This document shows positions 1 to 7,561 of a DNA stretch of 36,795 bases, piece by piece (position 1 is the stretch's first letter; each line of letters opens with the position of its first letter). Source of the stretch: Candidatus Hodarchaeota archaeon (GTDB lineage Archaea > Asgardarchaeota > Heimdallarchaeia > Hodarchaeales > Hodarchaeaceae). A program made the position numbers and the translations under genes. Under the pieces are notes generated by a model. That model saw only the letters and a program-made list of their open reading frames with translations. It did no database searches and was not told where the DNA came from. The stretch is taken from NCBI GenBank assembly GCA_016839815.1, contig JAEOTM010000131.1, positions 1 through 36,795 on the forward strand, given 5' to 3'.

Positions 1-259
1 CTGTATACTGTGCTGATCCTGATACTCCACTTCCACCTAGGTAATAGACTCCGGAATAGCTCGTTCCTGGGGGAATCGTATAATAATCCCAATCACCGTA
101 AGATGCAGGATACGATTCAGGGATATATGTATCTTCAACATCATCAACGGGGACAATTGGGGTTTGGTCAGCTTTTGCTACAACTGAAGAAAATGTCAGA
201 AGTGTGAGTATAAAGAGACAAAAACCAACCAGTTTAAGATTGAATGTTTTATTGATCAT
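1..259 (-). CDS. Secreted protein, N-terminal part only (runs off the left edge)
   Basis: An open frame starts at an ATG (complement of 257-259) and continues past base 1, giving about 86 residues. Seen: a short basic N-terminus, a hydrophobic core and an AKA-type signal peptidase site near residue 30, followed by a Tyr/Gly/Ser/Pro-rich acidic segment with motifs such as YYTIPPGTS and YLGGSG. The start is supported by an AAGGAAA ribosome-site-like stretch about 6 bases upstream and by an AT-rich TATA-like palindrome at 309-320. Inference: an exported or cell-surface protein. The family cannot be told from this fragment. The plus-strand open frame over the same bases shows no coding character. 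Confidence 0.6.
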   Translation of the reverse strand, partial: MINKTFNLKLVGFCLFILTLLTFSSVVAKADQTPIVPVDDVEDTYIPESYPASYGDWDYYTIPPGTSYSGVYYLGGSGVSGSAQYT

Positions 260-308
260 TTTAATTTTCCTTCTTTTTACAAAATGATATGCTCGTTCAA
301 GTAATTCT

Positions 309-320
309 GTTATATATAAC
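309..320 (-). promoter_or_regulatory. TATA-box-like palindrome upstream of the secreted-protein gene
   Basis: GTTATATATAAC is a perfect 12-base palindrome about 50 bases upstream of the minus-strand ATG at 259. An archaeal TATA box here would place the transcription start near 285 and leave a short leader that holds the AAGGAAA site. Promoter function is inferred from position and composition. Confidence 0.4.
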
Positions 321-371
321 TTAAGAAATAAAAAAATAGTATAGTCAGCCCTTCTTAACTAGATATCCCAA

Positions 372-412
372 AAAAGAGAGTATCTAAGATGTTTAGGTTG
401 TCTCTCTCTTTT
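372..412 (-). terminator. Hairpin with T-run downstream of the surface-protein gene
   Basis: AAAAGAGAG (372-380) pairs perfectly with CTCTCTTTT (404-412) across a 23-base loop. Read on the minus strand, the second arm runs into six T residues. It lies about 45 bases beyond the stop of the gene ending at 458, so a terminator for that operon is plausible. The opposite arm also ends in T residues on the plus strand. Confidence 0.35.
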
Positions 413-457
413 AGTCATATATTGAAAAGATGAGGCATCGATTGTACATTCTAACAG

Positions 458-1927
458 TTATAGTTTTCTTTTTTTACGTCTAAAAGAAATAATTAGCAGA
501 ACCATTATAATAATTGAGAATTCATAACTGTTACCAGCTCCGTCTGCAGGTTCGTATGAAGTAGGCTCTTCTGTTGTTGGTTTTTCCAGTTTAAGAAACT
601 CTTCAAAGGCGAGAAGTAAGTGAACATGATCGGTAAGAAATTGATTTTCTGAATCTTCATTAGATGTAAAATAGCTAGAATCTTCTGAACCGAAGTTCGA
701 TCTTACCATATGAATGGAAAAATCGGCAAAATTTCTTTTATCTTGAAGAATGTTCGCTCTGATATAAAATATTTGATCTCTTAACGTTTTTCGTGAAGAT
801 AACATATCGGAAGTTTCATTGTAACTGGATGCGATACTCCAATCTTGTCGAAGAAATACATCAGTTAAAAAATTGTTTAGCCTGTTTGTTAAAGTCTCTA
901 AAATAGAATATGGACCTAGAAGGGACTTTAATTTATCTAAAACTAAGATCATGTTGGCCTGGTGATGAGAGTGGTAGATTTCGGAAAGATTTGTAAGTGT
1001 TTTTTCAAATGATTTAGGAAGACCGTCGACTGAATTAGTAATAACTGTTAGAGTTTCTAGTACCTGAGTTGCCAGCTGATTTGTATGACTAAGGTTGAAC
1101 AGAGCTGGAAAATTAGATGTTTTAGCTAACACTTGACAAAATATAATTTGATCTTCCATTTCAATGAGGGTATCATTATTAGGATCCATTGTTCCAGTTT
1201 CGTTATTATAAACTGATGTCACATTTCTCCATAATTGTTTCGCTCTATTTTGGTAGATTTCAAGATTGGTAGCATTACTTAGGATTGGATTTGGTGAATA
1301 AGCTAGTAGTGTTCGAAGTGTGAGTAGTTGGAAATGAATATTCTCTGACAAGTATGAAGTCTTATTCCACAGGGTATAGGTTTCAAAGACAAGACTTCTC
1401 CCTAAATCCCACCATTCTGAGCTTGTATCAAATTGATTCAAGATCCACACTAGTTCAAACAATTCTAAATCAGTTATTGTGAGCGAGCGATTGATTGTCC
1501 CATTAACTATCATTGGGTTAATTAAGGAACGATTTGGGGCAATCATTGTGCTTATCAATGTCTCTACATTAAGAATCGAATTTGTTATGTAAGTATCCGT
1601 GTCTAAAGGTTGAGTTGTTTCCATTTGGGTGGTTGTAGACATAGTCGTAGTTACCGTAGTAACCTCGGTTGTCGTAGTCTCATTAGTATTGTTATTACTT
1701 GTAGGGTTAAAATCAAGGATCGAACTTCCAAGCATTAGACTCGTGGAGATTATTATTAAGATCATTACCCCAATTAACCTTAACGGTAACGATCTTTTTG
1801 GTTTAAAAATTAATGGAGATTTCCCATTTTTCATTTGTGAGATTGATTTTCGACTCTGTCGGAGGTAATCATCCAGATCTTCTTGAGATGGAGCCTCAAA
1901 TCCCTTTTTACCCCGAATTTCACTCAT
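458..1927 (-). CDS. Surface protein with N-terminal TM, Thr-rich linker, helical ectodomain and short hydrophobic C-terminus
   Basis: 489 residues. A basic, Ser-rich cytoplasmic segment of about 45 residues precedes one membrane segment (about residues 48-68). Next comes a linker made almost only of Thr/Val/Asn/Met (about 78-110), then a large, mostly helical region with many N-x-S/T sequons. The C-terminus has a Pro/Glu/Thr stretch, the motif YEFSIII, only about 12 hydrophobic residues, and then RRKKRKL. That tripartite end resembles CTERM sorting signals of archaeal surface proteins. It is the last gene of a unit with the ParA-like ATPase and the winged-helix protein (22-base gap). No enzyme motif was recognised, although the helical ectodomain could be an alpha/alpha-toroid fold. 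Surface location is fairly sure; function is unknown. Confidence 0.6.
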   Translation of the reverse strand: MSEIRGKKGFEAPSQEDLDDYLRQSRKSISQMKNGKSPLIFKPKRSLPLRLIGVMILIIISTSLMLGSSILDFNPTSNNNTNETTTTEVTTVTTTMSTTTQMETTQPLDTDTYITNSILNVETLISTMIAPNRSLINPMIVNGTINRSLTITDLELFELVWILNQFDTSSEWWDLGRSLVFETYTLWNKTSYLSENIHFQLLTLRTLLAYSPNPILSNATNLEIYQNRAKQLWRNVTSVYNNETGTMDPNNDTLIEMEDQIIFCQVLAKTSNFPALFNLSHTNQLATQVLETLTVITNSVDGLPKSFEKTLTNLSEIYHSHHQANMILVLDKLKSLLGPYSILETLTNRLNNFLTDVFLRQDWSIASSYNETSDMLSSRKTLRDQIFYIRANILQDKRNFADFSIHMVRSNFGSEDSSYFTSNEDSENQFLTDHVHLLLAFEEFLKLEKPTTEEPTSYEPADGAGNSYEFSIIIMVLLIISFRRKKRKL

Positions 1928-1949
1928 AATTCTACATCAGCCATAATTC

Positions 1950-2756
1950 TCATTCTTGAATTAACTTGGTACAAAACTCTTCGATTTCCATCGTAAATGG
2001 ATGATCTTTTTCATCAAGGACATAAATTCGCTCAGTTACAAAGGGGATTCGGGGGAAAGAATGCAGGAGCGGAATGGGAGTATTACTTTCCTCGAGGCAT
2101 TTGGTGATACCTAGTATGTTAACTTTGACAAAATTGACATCTAGTGGATTAGGAACGTGTGCTAAGTCTTCTATATGTTCCACTTGATTCATTATGGAGA
2201 ATAACTGTGCTCCTTCAAGTTTTGAATAACATTCTGATATAACTAACCTTAATCCAGAAATTTCTGACTTTACAGGTCGTGTGACAACCATAACTTTATC
2301 TGAAACAACTAGTGCATCTAACGAACGATATGTTATTCCTGGCATACAGTCAAAAATCAAATAATCGAATTTTTGGGAATTACAGTATCTTATAAACTCA
2401 AATAATTTAGCTAGAATCCTTCCTTCTCCATGTTGAGTTAATTTTGCACGAATTTTGGAATCTTTCTGTTGTAAGATTTCGATGTTAGAAAAAACACAAA
2501 AAAAGTTCTCTCTATCTGTTGAATTAACTATATTTTGTGGATTATGATCTCCAACGAGAAAGCCTGTAAATGATTTAGTTGCAGGAGTTATAGAAAATGT
2601 ACTTGAGGCAAATAAAGATTGGTGAGAAGGGGCTCGAAGATCAAAATCAACGAGACACACTTTTTTTCCCAATAAAGCCAGTTTTACAGCGGTGTTAACT
2701 GAGAGAACAGTTTTCCCGACTCCTCCTCTATAACTATGAAATGTAATTGTTTCCAT
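1950..2756 (-). CDS. ParA/MinD-family ATPase with Arg in place of the signature Lys
   Basis: 268 residues. Seen: the deviant Walker A motif YRGGVGKT at residues 9-16, a switch I/Walker A' motif DFDLRAPS around 38-45, and a Walker B-like strand ending in DCMPG near 140. These are hallmarks of ParA/MinD ATPases, which form ATP sandwich dimers and position cargo on DNA or membrane. The first position of the motif, normally Lys in KGGxGK[T/S], is Arg here; the catalytic P-loop Lys is kept. No C-terminal amphipathic MinD-type membrane helix is obvious. The stop codon of the upstream winged-helix gene abuts this ATG with no spacing, so the two are probably co-translated. Inference: the ATPase of a positioning or segregation-like system. 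The cargo is unknown. Confidence 0.85.
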   Translation of the reverse strand: METITFHSYRGGVGKTVLSVNTAVKLALLGKKVCLVDFDLRAPSHQSLFASSTFSITPATKSFTGFLVGDHNPQNIVNSTDRENFFCVFSNIEILQQKDSKIRAKLTQHGEGRILAKLFEFIRYCNSQKFDYLIFDCMPGITYRSLDALVVSDKVMVVTRPVKSEISGLRLVISECYSKLEGAQLFSIMNQVEHIEDLAHVPNPLDVNFVKVNILGITKCLEESNTPIPLLHSFPRIPFVTERIYVLDEKDHPFTMEIEEFCTKLIQE

Positions 2757-3200
2757 CTAACTATTCACTCCAACAATTCTATACCAGACTTCTGTAGCCC
2801 TGCTTTCCGCATCGATTTTTTCTCTCTTTTTCATTACAAATCCTTTTTGAGCGAGAAAATTGAGATACCGAGATTCTAATCCTCGACTTCGTGATGTCAT
2901 CTCTGCGATATCAGCACTTTTCACCCAGTCTTCTTTCTTCTGGATTGCTTTGTAGGTTCTAAATATTCCAGGCCGAGATTCTTGTAGATTAATTATTTCT
3001 AGACTAGAAGGCATCGTTGCTAGATCATCTAGTTCTGATTCGTTTGAATCAGGAGATAAAATAGTTTGGGTGCTAAGTGGGACGTTTGAAGAGGTAGCTA
3101 GGTAGGTATCAATAGATTGTAACTTCTGAGAAATCGTCTTCAATTCATTTAGAATTTGTGAAAGGATTTTCTTCAATTCTCTATCCTGTAATTCTGACAT
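2757..3200 (-). CDS. Coiled-coil plus winged-helix DNA-binding protein, partner of the ParA-like ATPase
   Basis: 147 residues. The N-terminus (about 5-35) is a heptad-like coiled coil rich in Leu, Ile, Lys and Gln. A Ser/Asp-rich linker follows (about 38-70). The last 70 residues look like a winged helix: a helix with DWVKSADIAEM, a recognition-type helix RSRGLESRYLNFLAQKGFV, and a beta-hairpin ending in TEVWYRIVG. It is the first gene of the unit and sits 36 bases downstream of the palindrome at 3237-3260. Inference: a dimeric DNA-binding adaptor, either an autoregulator or a centromere-binding partner of the ATPase. It has no sequence resemblance to classic ParB that I can see. Confidence 0.6.
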   Translation of the reverse strand: MSELQDRELKKILSQILNELKTISQKLQSIDTYLATSSNVPLSTQTILSPDSNESELDDLATMPSSLEIINLQESRPGIFRTYKAIQKKEDWVKSADIAEMTSRSRGLESRYLNFLAQKGFVMKKREKIDAESRATEVWYRIVGVNS

Positions 3201-3236
3201 TTTCCACAGATAGAATCAATGTAAACTGCTTAATAA

Positions 3237-3260
3237 ACGTTGCGCAATGTTGCACAACGT
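3237..3260. promoter_or_regulatory. 24-bp operator- or parS-like palindrome
   Basis: ACGTTGCGCAA, two bases (TG), then TTGCACAACGT: 11-base inverted arms with one mismatch. The same bases also form a 10-bp tandem repeat (TTGCGCAATG, TTGCACAACG), one helical turn apart. The element lies directly upstream of the winged-helix/ParA unit. Inference: the binding site of the winged-helix protein, used for autoregulation or partition. Confidence 0.5.
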
Positions 3261-3414
3261 AAATAAAATGGTCAATTCGATGAGTACTACCTATGAAATA
3301 TAATTCCTTTTTCTTTCCCACAGTTACTTCAGAAAAAATTCATCTCTCATCAATAATCTGCACTATTTAGAAGATCTTAAAAAAATTCTAACCTTAGACA
3401 TATGAATAATTGAG

Positions 3415-3435
3415 TCTTCACATTAATTGTGAAGA
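3415..3435. promoter_or_regulatory. Perfect inverted repeat upstream of the longin-like gene
   Basis: TCTTCACA (3415-3422), spacer TTAAT, TGTGAAGA (3428-3435). It lies 41 bases before the ATG at 3477, inside the 276-base divergent region. It could be an operator or a leader hairpin; the sequence does not decide. Confidence 0.35.
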
Positions 3436-3476
3436 GAGTGCAAATTTCTTTATGAATAGGGCTTGGACGGATTCCA

Positions 3477-4355
3477 ATGGTTGTAATAAGTCAAATCTGG
3501 ATTCAACACTTGAATTGCACTCAAATAATCGGCCATTGTCATCTCAGGACGGGAAGTGAACTCGATCCATTTTTAGGAGGAAGTATGTTTACAGCTCTGG
3601 AGGCCACCCTCGCAGATATTGAACATGAGTTTAATTACACCATGAGTGGCTTTTATGGATATAGAATTCCTGAAATCGAGGGGATGGGACTCTTCACAGT
3701 TTCAAACAAAAACTTTAGGGTATATTTTCTGTGTGAGGGTCTGTATACGAAGGGCATTCCTTATTTAGCGGGAAAGGATATTTCTCTAAAGCTCAGTAAA
3801 TTATTTGATCATCTTCAGGACCAATCATATGCAAACTCCTGTACCTCTGCTCATCGTTTAGAGCAGGGCTCATACTGGTTCGATTTAATGTGTTCTGTTG
3901 GTTTTGGAGGAGAGATTTCCGTTGAAATGATTAATGAAATCTATCCTTTGAGAAGTGTAACGATACATACAAAATCCCATCTTCAAACAACCTTTACCAA
4001 AATTTTTCAACTGGAATCATCTTTATTAGGTTCATTAGGACATGGATGGAAGGAGAGGGACGATATGATTGCTTCAAAAATTGAAGGGATCTTTCGAGAA
4101 CCCGAGAGGAGTTATCAGTTTTACGAAACAATTTTCCGACAGATCAGAGAATTTATACCCTCTTTTGAACCAAATACTGTGATATTGACCTATCAACCAT
4201 CCTCAGATTCAGAATCAGAGAGCGCTTTAGTTGCGTTCTTAACTGCGAAAGGAGATTCTTTAGATATTAGATATTGCATTCCTGTGGTTAAAAGTTCTGG
4301 AATACATGGAACACCAACCAACCTCTTTTTACAGAATTTATTCCTTGAGTCTTAG
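3477..4355 (+). CDS. Predicted longin/roadblock-like domain protein (Asgard type)
   Basis: 292 residues, soluble. The N-terminal 140 residues have the longin-like rhythm: a beta strand (SQIWIQHLNCTQIIGHCHLR), an acidic turn (SELDP), and then the helix FLGGSMFTALEATLADI, followed by beta strands (FYGYRIPEIEG, GLFTVSN, FRVYFLCEG). Proteins of this layout are frequent in Asgard genomes and are linked to small-GTPase regulation. The C-terminal half is mixed alpha/beta with no motif I recognise. No small GTPase is encoded nearby. It is transcribed divergently from the ParA-like unit. The longin call rests on pattern only, and the start is the first ATG in frame with no strong ribosome site. Confidence 0.45.
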   Translation: MVVISQIWIQHLNCTQIIGHCHLRTGSELDPFLGGSMFTALEATLADIEHEFNYTMSGFYGYRIPEIEGMGLFTVSNKNFRVYFLCEGLYTKGIPYLAGKDISLKLSKLFDHLQDQSYANSCTSAHRLEQGSYWFDLMCSVGFGGEISVEMINEIYPLRSVTIHTKSHLQTTFTKIFQLESSLLGSLGHGWKERDDMIASKIEGIFREPERSYQFYETIFRQIREFIPSFEPNTVILTYQPSSDSESESALVAFLTAKGDSLDIRYCIPVVKSSGIHGTPTNLFLQNLFLES

Positions 4356-4372
4356 GAACGGAAATATCACAG

Positions 4373-5020
4373 TTATTTCTTGAGGAAGACCTGAAGGAGT
4401 GGGAGATAGTCTTTTAATTTATATTTGTAGCCTCTGCTCAAGGAAAGGTCGATAAAATCTTCAAAGTTGAAATCGTAAATAAAATCTCTAATATCTGAGC
4501 AGACGGAAAAATGATCTTCTTGATTTATTGAGGAAATCCATGGCGAGGAATACATTTCTTTGGGAATTAACAACGTAATTCTCGGTAAATCAACCAGAAC
4601 AGGAATAGATGTTTGCTTTTCAAACAGCTCAATTAATCGTATGACTGTTTCTTTAAGCTGCTCTTCTTTACTTCCTTTGATAGCTAGCACATTCATACAT
4701 TCAAGGTATGAGTAATAATCATCATATTCTCGTCCATGTTTAGAATGGAATTTCTGAACAATACCTTGTTCTTGAAGAAATTTGTATGCGATAATATGAA
4801 TAGTTAATTCTACTGAATGAGAATTAATGAGCTTTTCTAAATCAGTTGACCATCCAAATTGTTCAGTTACCCTTGTTTGAATATCTCTGTCAAATTCATA
4901 TCCATAGAAAGTTGTATACGGAGTTAACCACATATTAGAGTCATCTGATTTAATTTGGATATGATCCATATCGATAAAGCAAATTTTGAGCTTTTTTCGG
5001 ACATATTTGCCTTCTTTCAT
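4373..5020 (-). CDS. Unknown soluble alpha/beta protein
   Basis: 215 residues from the ATG at 5020. A GTG nine bases further out is open in frame, but it sits inside a GTGA element that fits better as the ribosome site. The protein starts with a basic segment and the strand KLKICFIDMDHIQI. It has acidic/aromatic helices, a Tyr-rich stretch (REYDDYYSYLE), a hydrophobic strand (IPVLVDLPRITLLIP), and a Phe/Asp-rich helical C-terminus. I see no membrane segment, signal peptide, P-loop or metal motif. It ends 17 bases from the convergent longin-like gene. Function unknown; the alternation of strands and helices would fit a small regulatory domain. Confidence 0.5.
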   Translation of the reverse strand: MKEGKYVRKKLKICFIDMDHIQIKSDDSNMWLTPYTTFYGYEFDRDIQTRVTEQFGWSTDLEKLINSHSVELTIHIIAYKFLQEQGIVQKFHSKHGREYDDYYSYLECMNVLAIKGSKEEQLKETVIRLIELFEKQTSIPVLVDLPRITLLIPKEMYSSPWISSINQEDHFSVCSDIRDFIYDFNFEDFIDLSLSRGYKYKLKDYLPLLQVFLKK

Positions 5021-5190
5021 TGATTTCACTTATTCATCAGACCAGTTTATTGACTTGACTCGTTCCTTCTTATTACTTGTTGCCAGAAAAATTAACTATT
5101 TATATATCAAACTGTAGAATTTTTACAGAACTATAACAGCTCTAGACAAAGTTTCTTGGTAAATGGACATATTAGAAGGTAATAATAATA

Positions 5191-6498
5191 ATGGAAGCAA
5201 GTGAATCAAAAATTTCGTCTTTAGAAGATCAAGGACATTCAAACACCACTACCAATCTGCCAGGATATATTGTAATATGGGTTGGGCAGTTAATTTCGCT
5301 TCTTGGCTCAGGTATCGTACAATTCGCCATAATATGGTGGTTAACTAATGAAACAGGTAGTACACTTATACTCGCAACTGCTACTTTTGTTGGATTAGTA
5401 CCAATGGTTTTAATTGGCCCATTTTCTGGAGTACTCGCCGATCGTTGGAATCGGAAGAAAATAATGCTAGTGACTGACTTTTCTCAGGCCATTGCTACCC
5501 TAGGTTTGATCTTCCTGTTCTGGATAGAAGTAGTTGAGATATGGCACGTATTAGTTCTAATAGCAATACGTGGGACTTTTCAAGCATTTCAGATGCCTGC
5601 AAGTGTGTCTATTGTTCCTCAAATGGTTCCAAAAGATCAAATTAGTCGAATTAACGGTTTTGGACAATTTTTCAATAATTTCATATTCATTTTAAGTCCA
5701 ATTCTGGGAGCAATATTGCTAGAAATATCAACAATTAGTGTGATATTATGGATTGACGTTGTTACATTTTTAATTGCGTTTATTTTCTTGATTTTTGTTA
5801 CTATTCCCCCTATTATCAAGAAAGTAACAGATGGAATGGAAACGGATTCTCCCTCCTTCAGAACACAATTTTTCGAGACTTTCGATTACTTAAAAACCCA
5901 TGGGTGGTTACCTCTAATAATAGGATTTACATTCGGTAATATTTTAATCAATCCTCTTTTCAGCTTATTACCTCTTTACGTTAAAGACTTCCATCTAGGA
6001 GGAGCTTTTGAATTAGCATTAATTTTAGGTACGTTTCAAGCAGGGAGTTTACTTGGGTCGGTTGTGATAGCAATAAGGAACTTTAAGCCTAGAGTCAATA
6101 TTATTGTTGGTTCTACATTTTTAGCTTTTATTGGCTTACTAATAGTTTCATTAGCCCCTCCTGGAGTATTTGAGATAATACTCATAGGGAGCCTTATCGT
6201 TGGATTTTCTGTAGCAATGATTGATGTGGGAATAATATCCCTTCTACAGATTACAATCCCTCCAGAATTACAAGGACGTATTTTTTCAGTAACTTTTACG
6301 TTAGTTAAATCGATATTACCAGTAGCCCTATTGTTTGTTGGAGGGATTGCCGAATTCATTGAACTTCAAGTAATCTACATAATTTCCCCTTTACTAGGAA
6401 TATTGCTGGTTGGTTATCTAGTCTTTATTGCTAATGTATCTGCTCTTGATACAAAATTCACAGAACCCGAAGAAGTTACGACAACAGCGCTGATTTAA
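5191..6498 (+). CDS. MFS transporter, DHA3-like drug/metabolite exporter
   Basis: 435 residues with about 12 membrane segments in two halves. The loop 2-3 motif A is clear (GVLADRWNRKK, around residue 90), as is its partial repeat in the second half. An amphipathic N-terminus of about 25 residues precedes TM1 with the typical WVGQLISLLGSG. The pattern matches the DHA3 group (macrolide-efflux and EntS-like proteins), which export drugs or siderophores by proton antiport; the substrate cannot be inferred. A TATA-like stretch at 5098-5107 and an AGGT ribosome site before the ATG support an independent transcript. No regulator sits beside it. Confidence 0.85.
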   Translation: MEASESKISSLEDQGHSNTTTNLPGYIVIWVGQLISLLGSGIVQFAIIWWLTNETGSTLILATATFVGLVPMVLIGPFSGVLADRWNRKKIMLVTDFSQAIATLGLIFLFWIEVVEIWHVLVLIAIRGTFQAFQMPASVSIVPQMVPKDQISRINGFGQFFNNFIFILSPILGAILLEISTISVILWIDVVTFLIAFIFLIFVTIPPIIKKVTDGMETDSPSFRTQFFETFDYLKTHGWLPLIIGFTFGNILINPLFSLLPLYVKDFHLGGAFELALILGTFQAGSLLGSVVIAIRNFKPRVNIIVGSTFLAFIGLLIVSLAPPGVFEIILIGSLIVGFSVAMIDVGIISLLQITIPPELQGRIFSVTFTLVKSILPVALLFVGGIAEFIELQVIYIISPLLGILLVGYLVFIANVSALDTKFTEPEEVTTTALI

Positions 6499-6622
6499 TA
6501 CAAATTCTAATCTCTAGAACTCATTTTAAAAATCTGAGATTAGAAATTACATTTATTTAACTCGAGAGGTAAGGGGAACACTATTGATTCTTCAATTAAT
6601 CCATGTACCCAGAGATTTGTAA

Positions 6623-7543
6623 ATGCCTTCAGACCTTTCTTATGAATTTATCCGACGATTAGTTAAATTTAGTGCTAGAATCGGATATCGATTAGAGGTT
6701 AAAGGAAGTGAAAATCTTGCAAATCATTTGGATGGATTGGGTGACGGTGTTATATTTGCAGCAAACCATGAAAGTGTCATCGATGCATTCTTAATGGGAT
6801 TAATTGTTCCTTCTGAAATTTCACGTGTTTTTTTCTTAGGCAAACAGTCGGCACTTTGGAGAAATCGAATTTGGGGAACAATGATGGATTATTTTGGAGT
6901 GATCCCTGTACAAAAGAGAAATAACGATGAAGCAATACGTAGAGGTTTAGAAGTCCTACATCGAAATCAAGCACTTGGGATATTCCCAGAGGGACATATC
7001 AGATATTCTCGTAAGAGTCTTGATGGAAAGGTTGGAGTTGCAAGATTTGCTTTTGAAACAGAGTCCCCAGTTGTACCTGTTGGAATTGTAGGAACAGATG
7101 GGATTCTCCCCTACGGAGCAGGAAATTGGCCTTCTGTAGGGAAAAAAGTTACCCTGACAGTAGGAGAACCAATCTACTTATCATATGATTTTGATAAATC
7201 TGATATTTACAGTTTAGGAGCATTGAGGCAAGCTACTGATCTTGTTATGTATAATATCCGTCATCTTAGCTCTGGGTATGGGATAAATCCCCATGACGCT
7301 TCAAACCTAAAAAGTATGAGGGGCGTAGATAAAATCCTAATTCCACGTAGACGAATGCAAATTCTTCGTTCTCAACAATTACTACAGAAACAGAAGAAAG
7401 ACGTTGTAGACCACTTCACAGAATGGATGACTACCCTGTCAGACGACTGGGAAAGAAATCCAGCCAACGAGGAAATTAGTACACCATTGCCGAAAAAAGC
7501 TGCAAGTGATGAATTCTTAGAATGGTTGAATGATCAGTTATAA
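6623..7543 (+). CDS. plsC: PlsC-family 1-acyl-glycerol-3-phosphate-type acyltransferase
   Basis: 306 residues. Seen: the acyltransferase block I NHESVID (H49, D54, the HX4D catalytic pair), the block III FPEGH motif near residues 121-125 (usually FPEGTRS), and a block IV-like VPVGIVG after it. The family transfers acyl chains from acyl-CoA or acyl-ACP to lysophosphatidate. The C-terminal 90 residues are a charged helical extension beyond the usual 240 residues. No transmembrane helix is evident, so membrane association would be peripheral. Archaeal core lipids are isoprenoid ethers, so the acceptor here is open. It converges with an alpha/beta hydrolase 19 bases away. Confidence 0.85.
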   Translation: MPSDLSYEFIRRLVKFSARIGYRLEVKGSENLANHLDGLGDGVIFAANHESVIDAFLMGLIVPSEISRVFFLGKQSALWRNRIWGTMMDYFGVIPVQKRNNDEAIRRGLEVLHRNQALGIFPEGHIRYSRKSLDGKVGVARFAFETESPVVPVGIVGTDGILPYGAGNWPSVGKKVTLTVGEPIYLSYDFDKSDIYSLGALRQATDLVMYNIRHLSSGYGINPHDASNLKSMRGVDKILIPRRRMQILRSQQLLQKQKKDVVDHFTEWMTTLSDDWERNPANEEISTPLPKKAASDEFLEWLNDQL

Positions 7544-7561
7544 GAAAAGACACTCGTCTCC

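Noticed and set aside
10..207. Plus-strand frame of 65 codons at the left edge
   Set aside because: It is the complement of the minus-strand signal-peptide gene, and it lacks a ribosome site and any domain.
1629..1868. Plus-strand Val-rich frame
   Set aside because: It is the complement of the Thr-rich linker of the surface-protein gene; its low complexity is inherited from that repeat.
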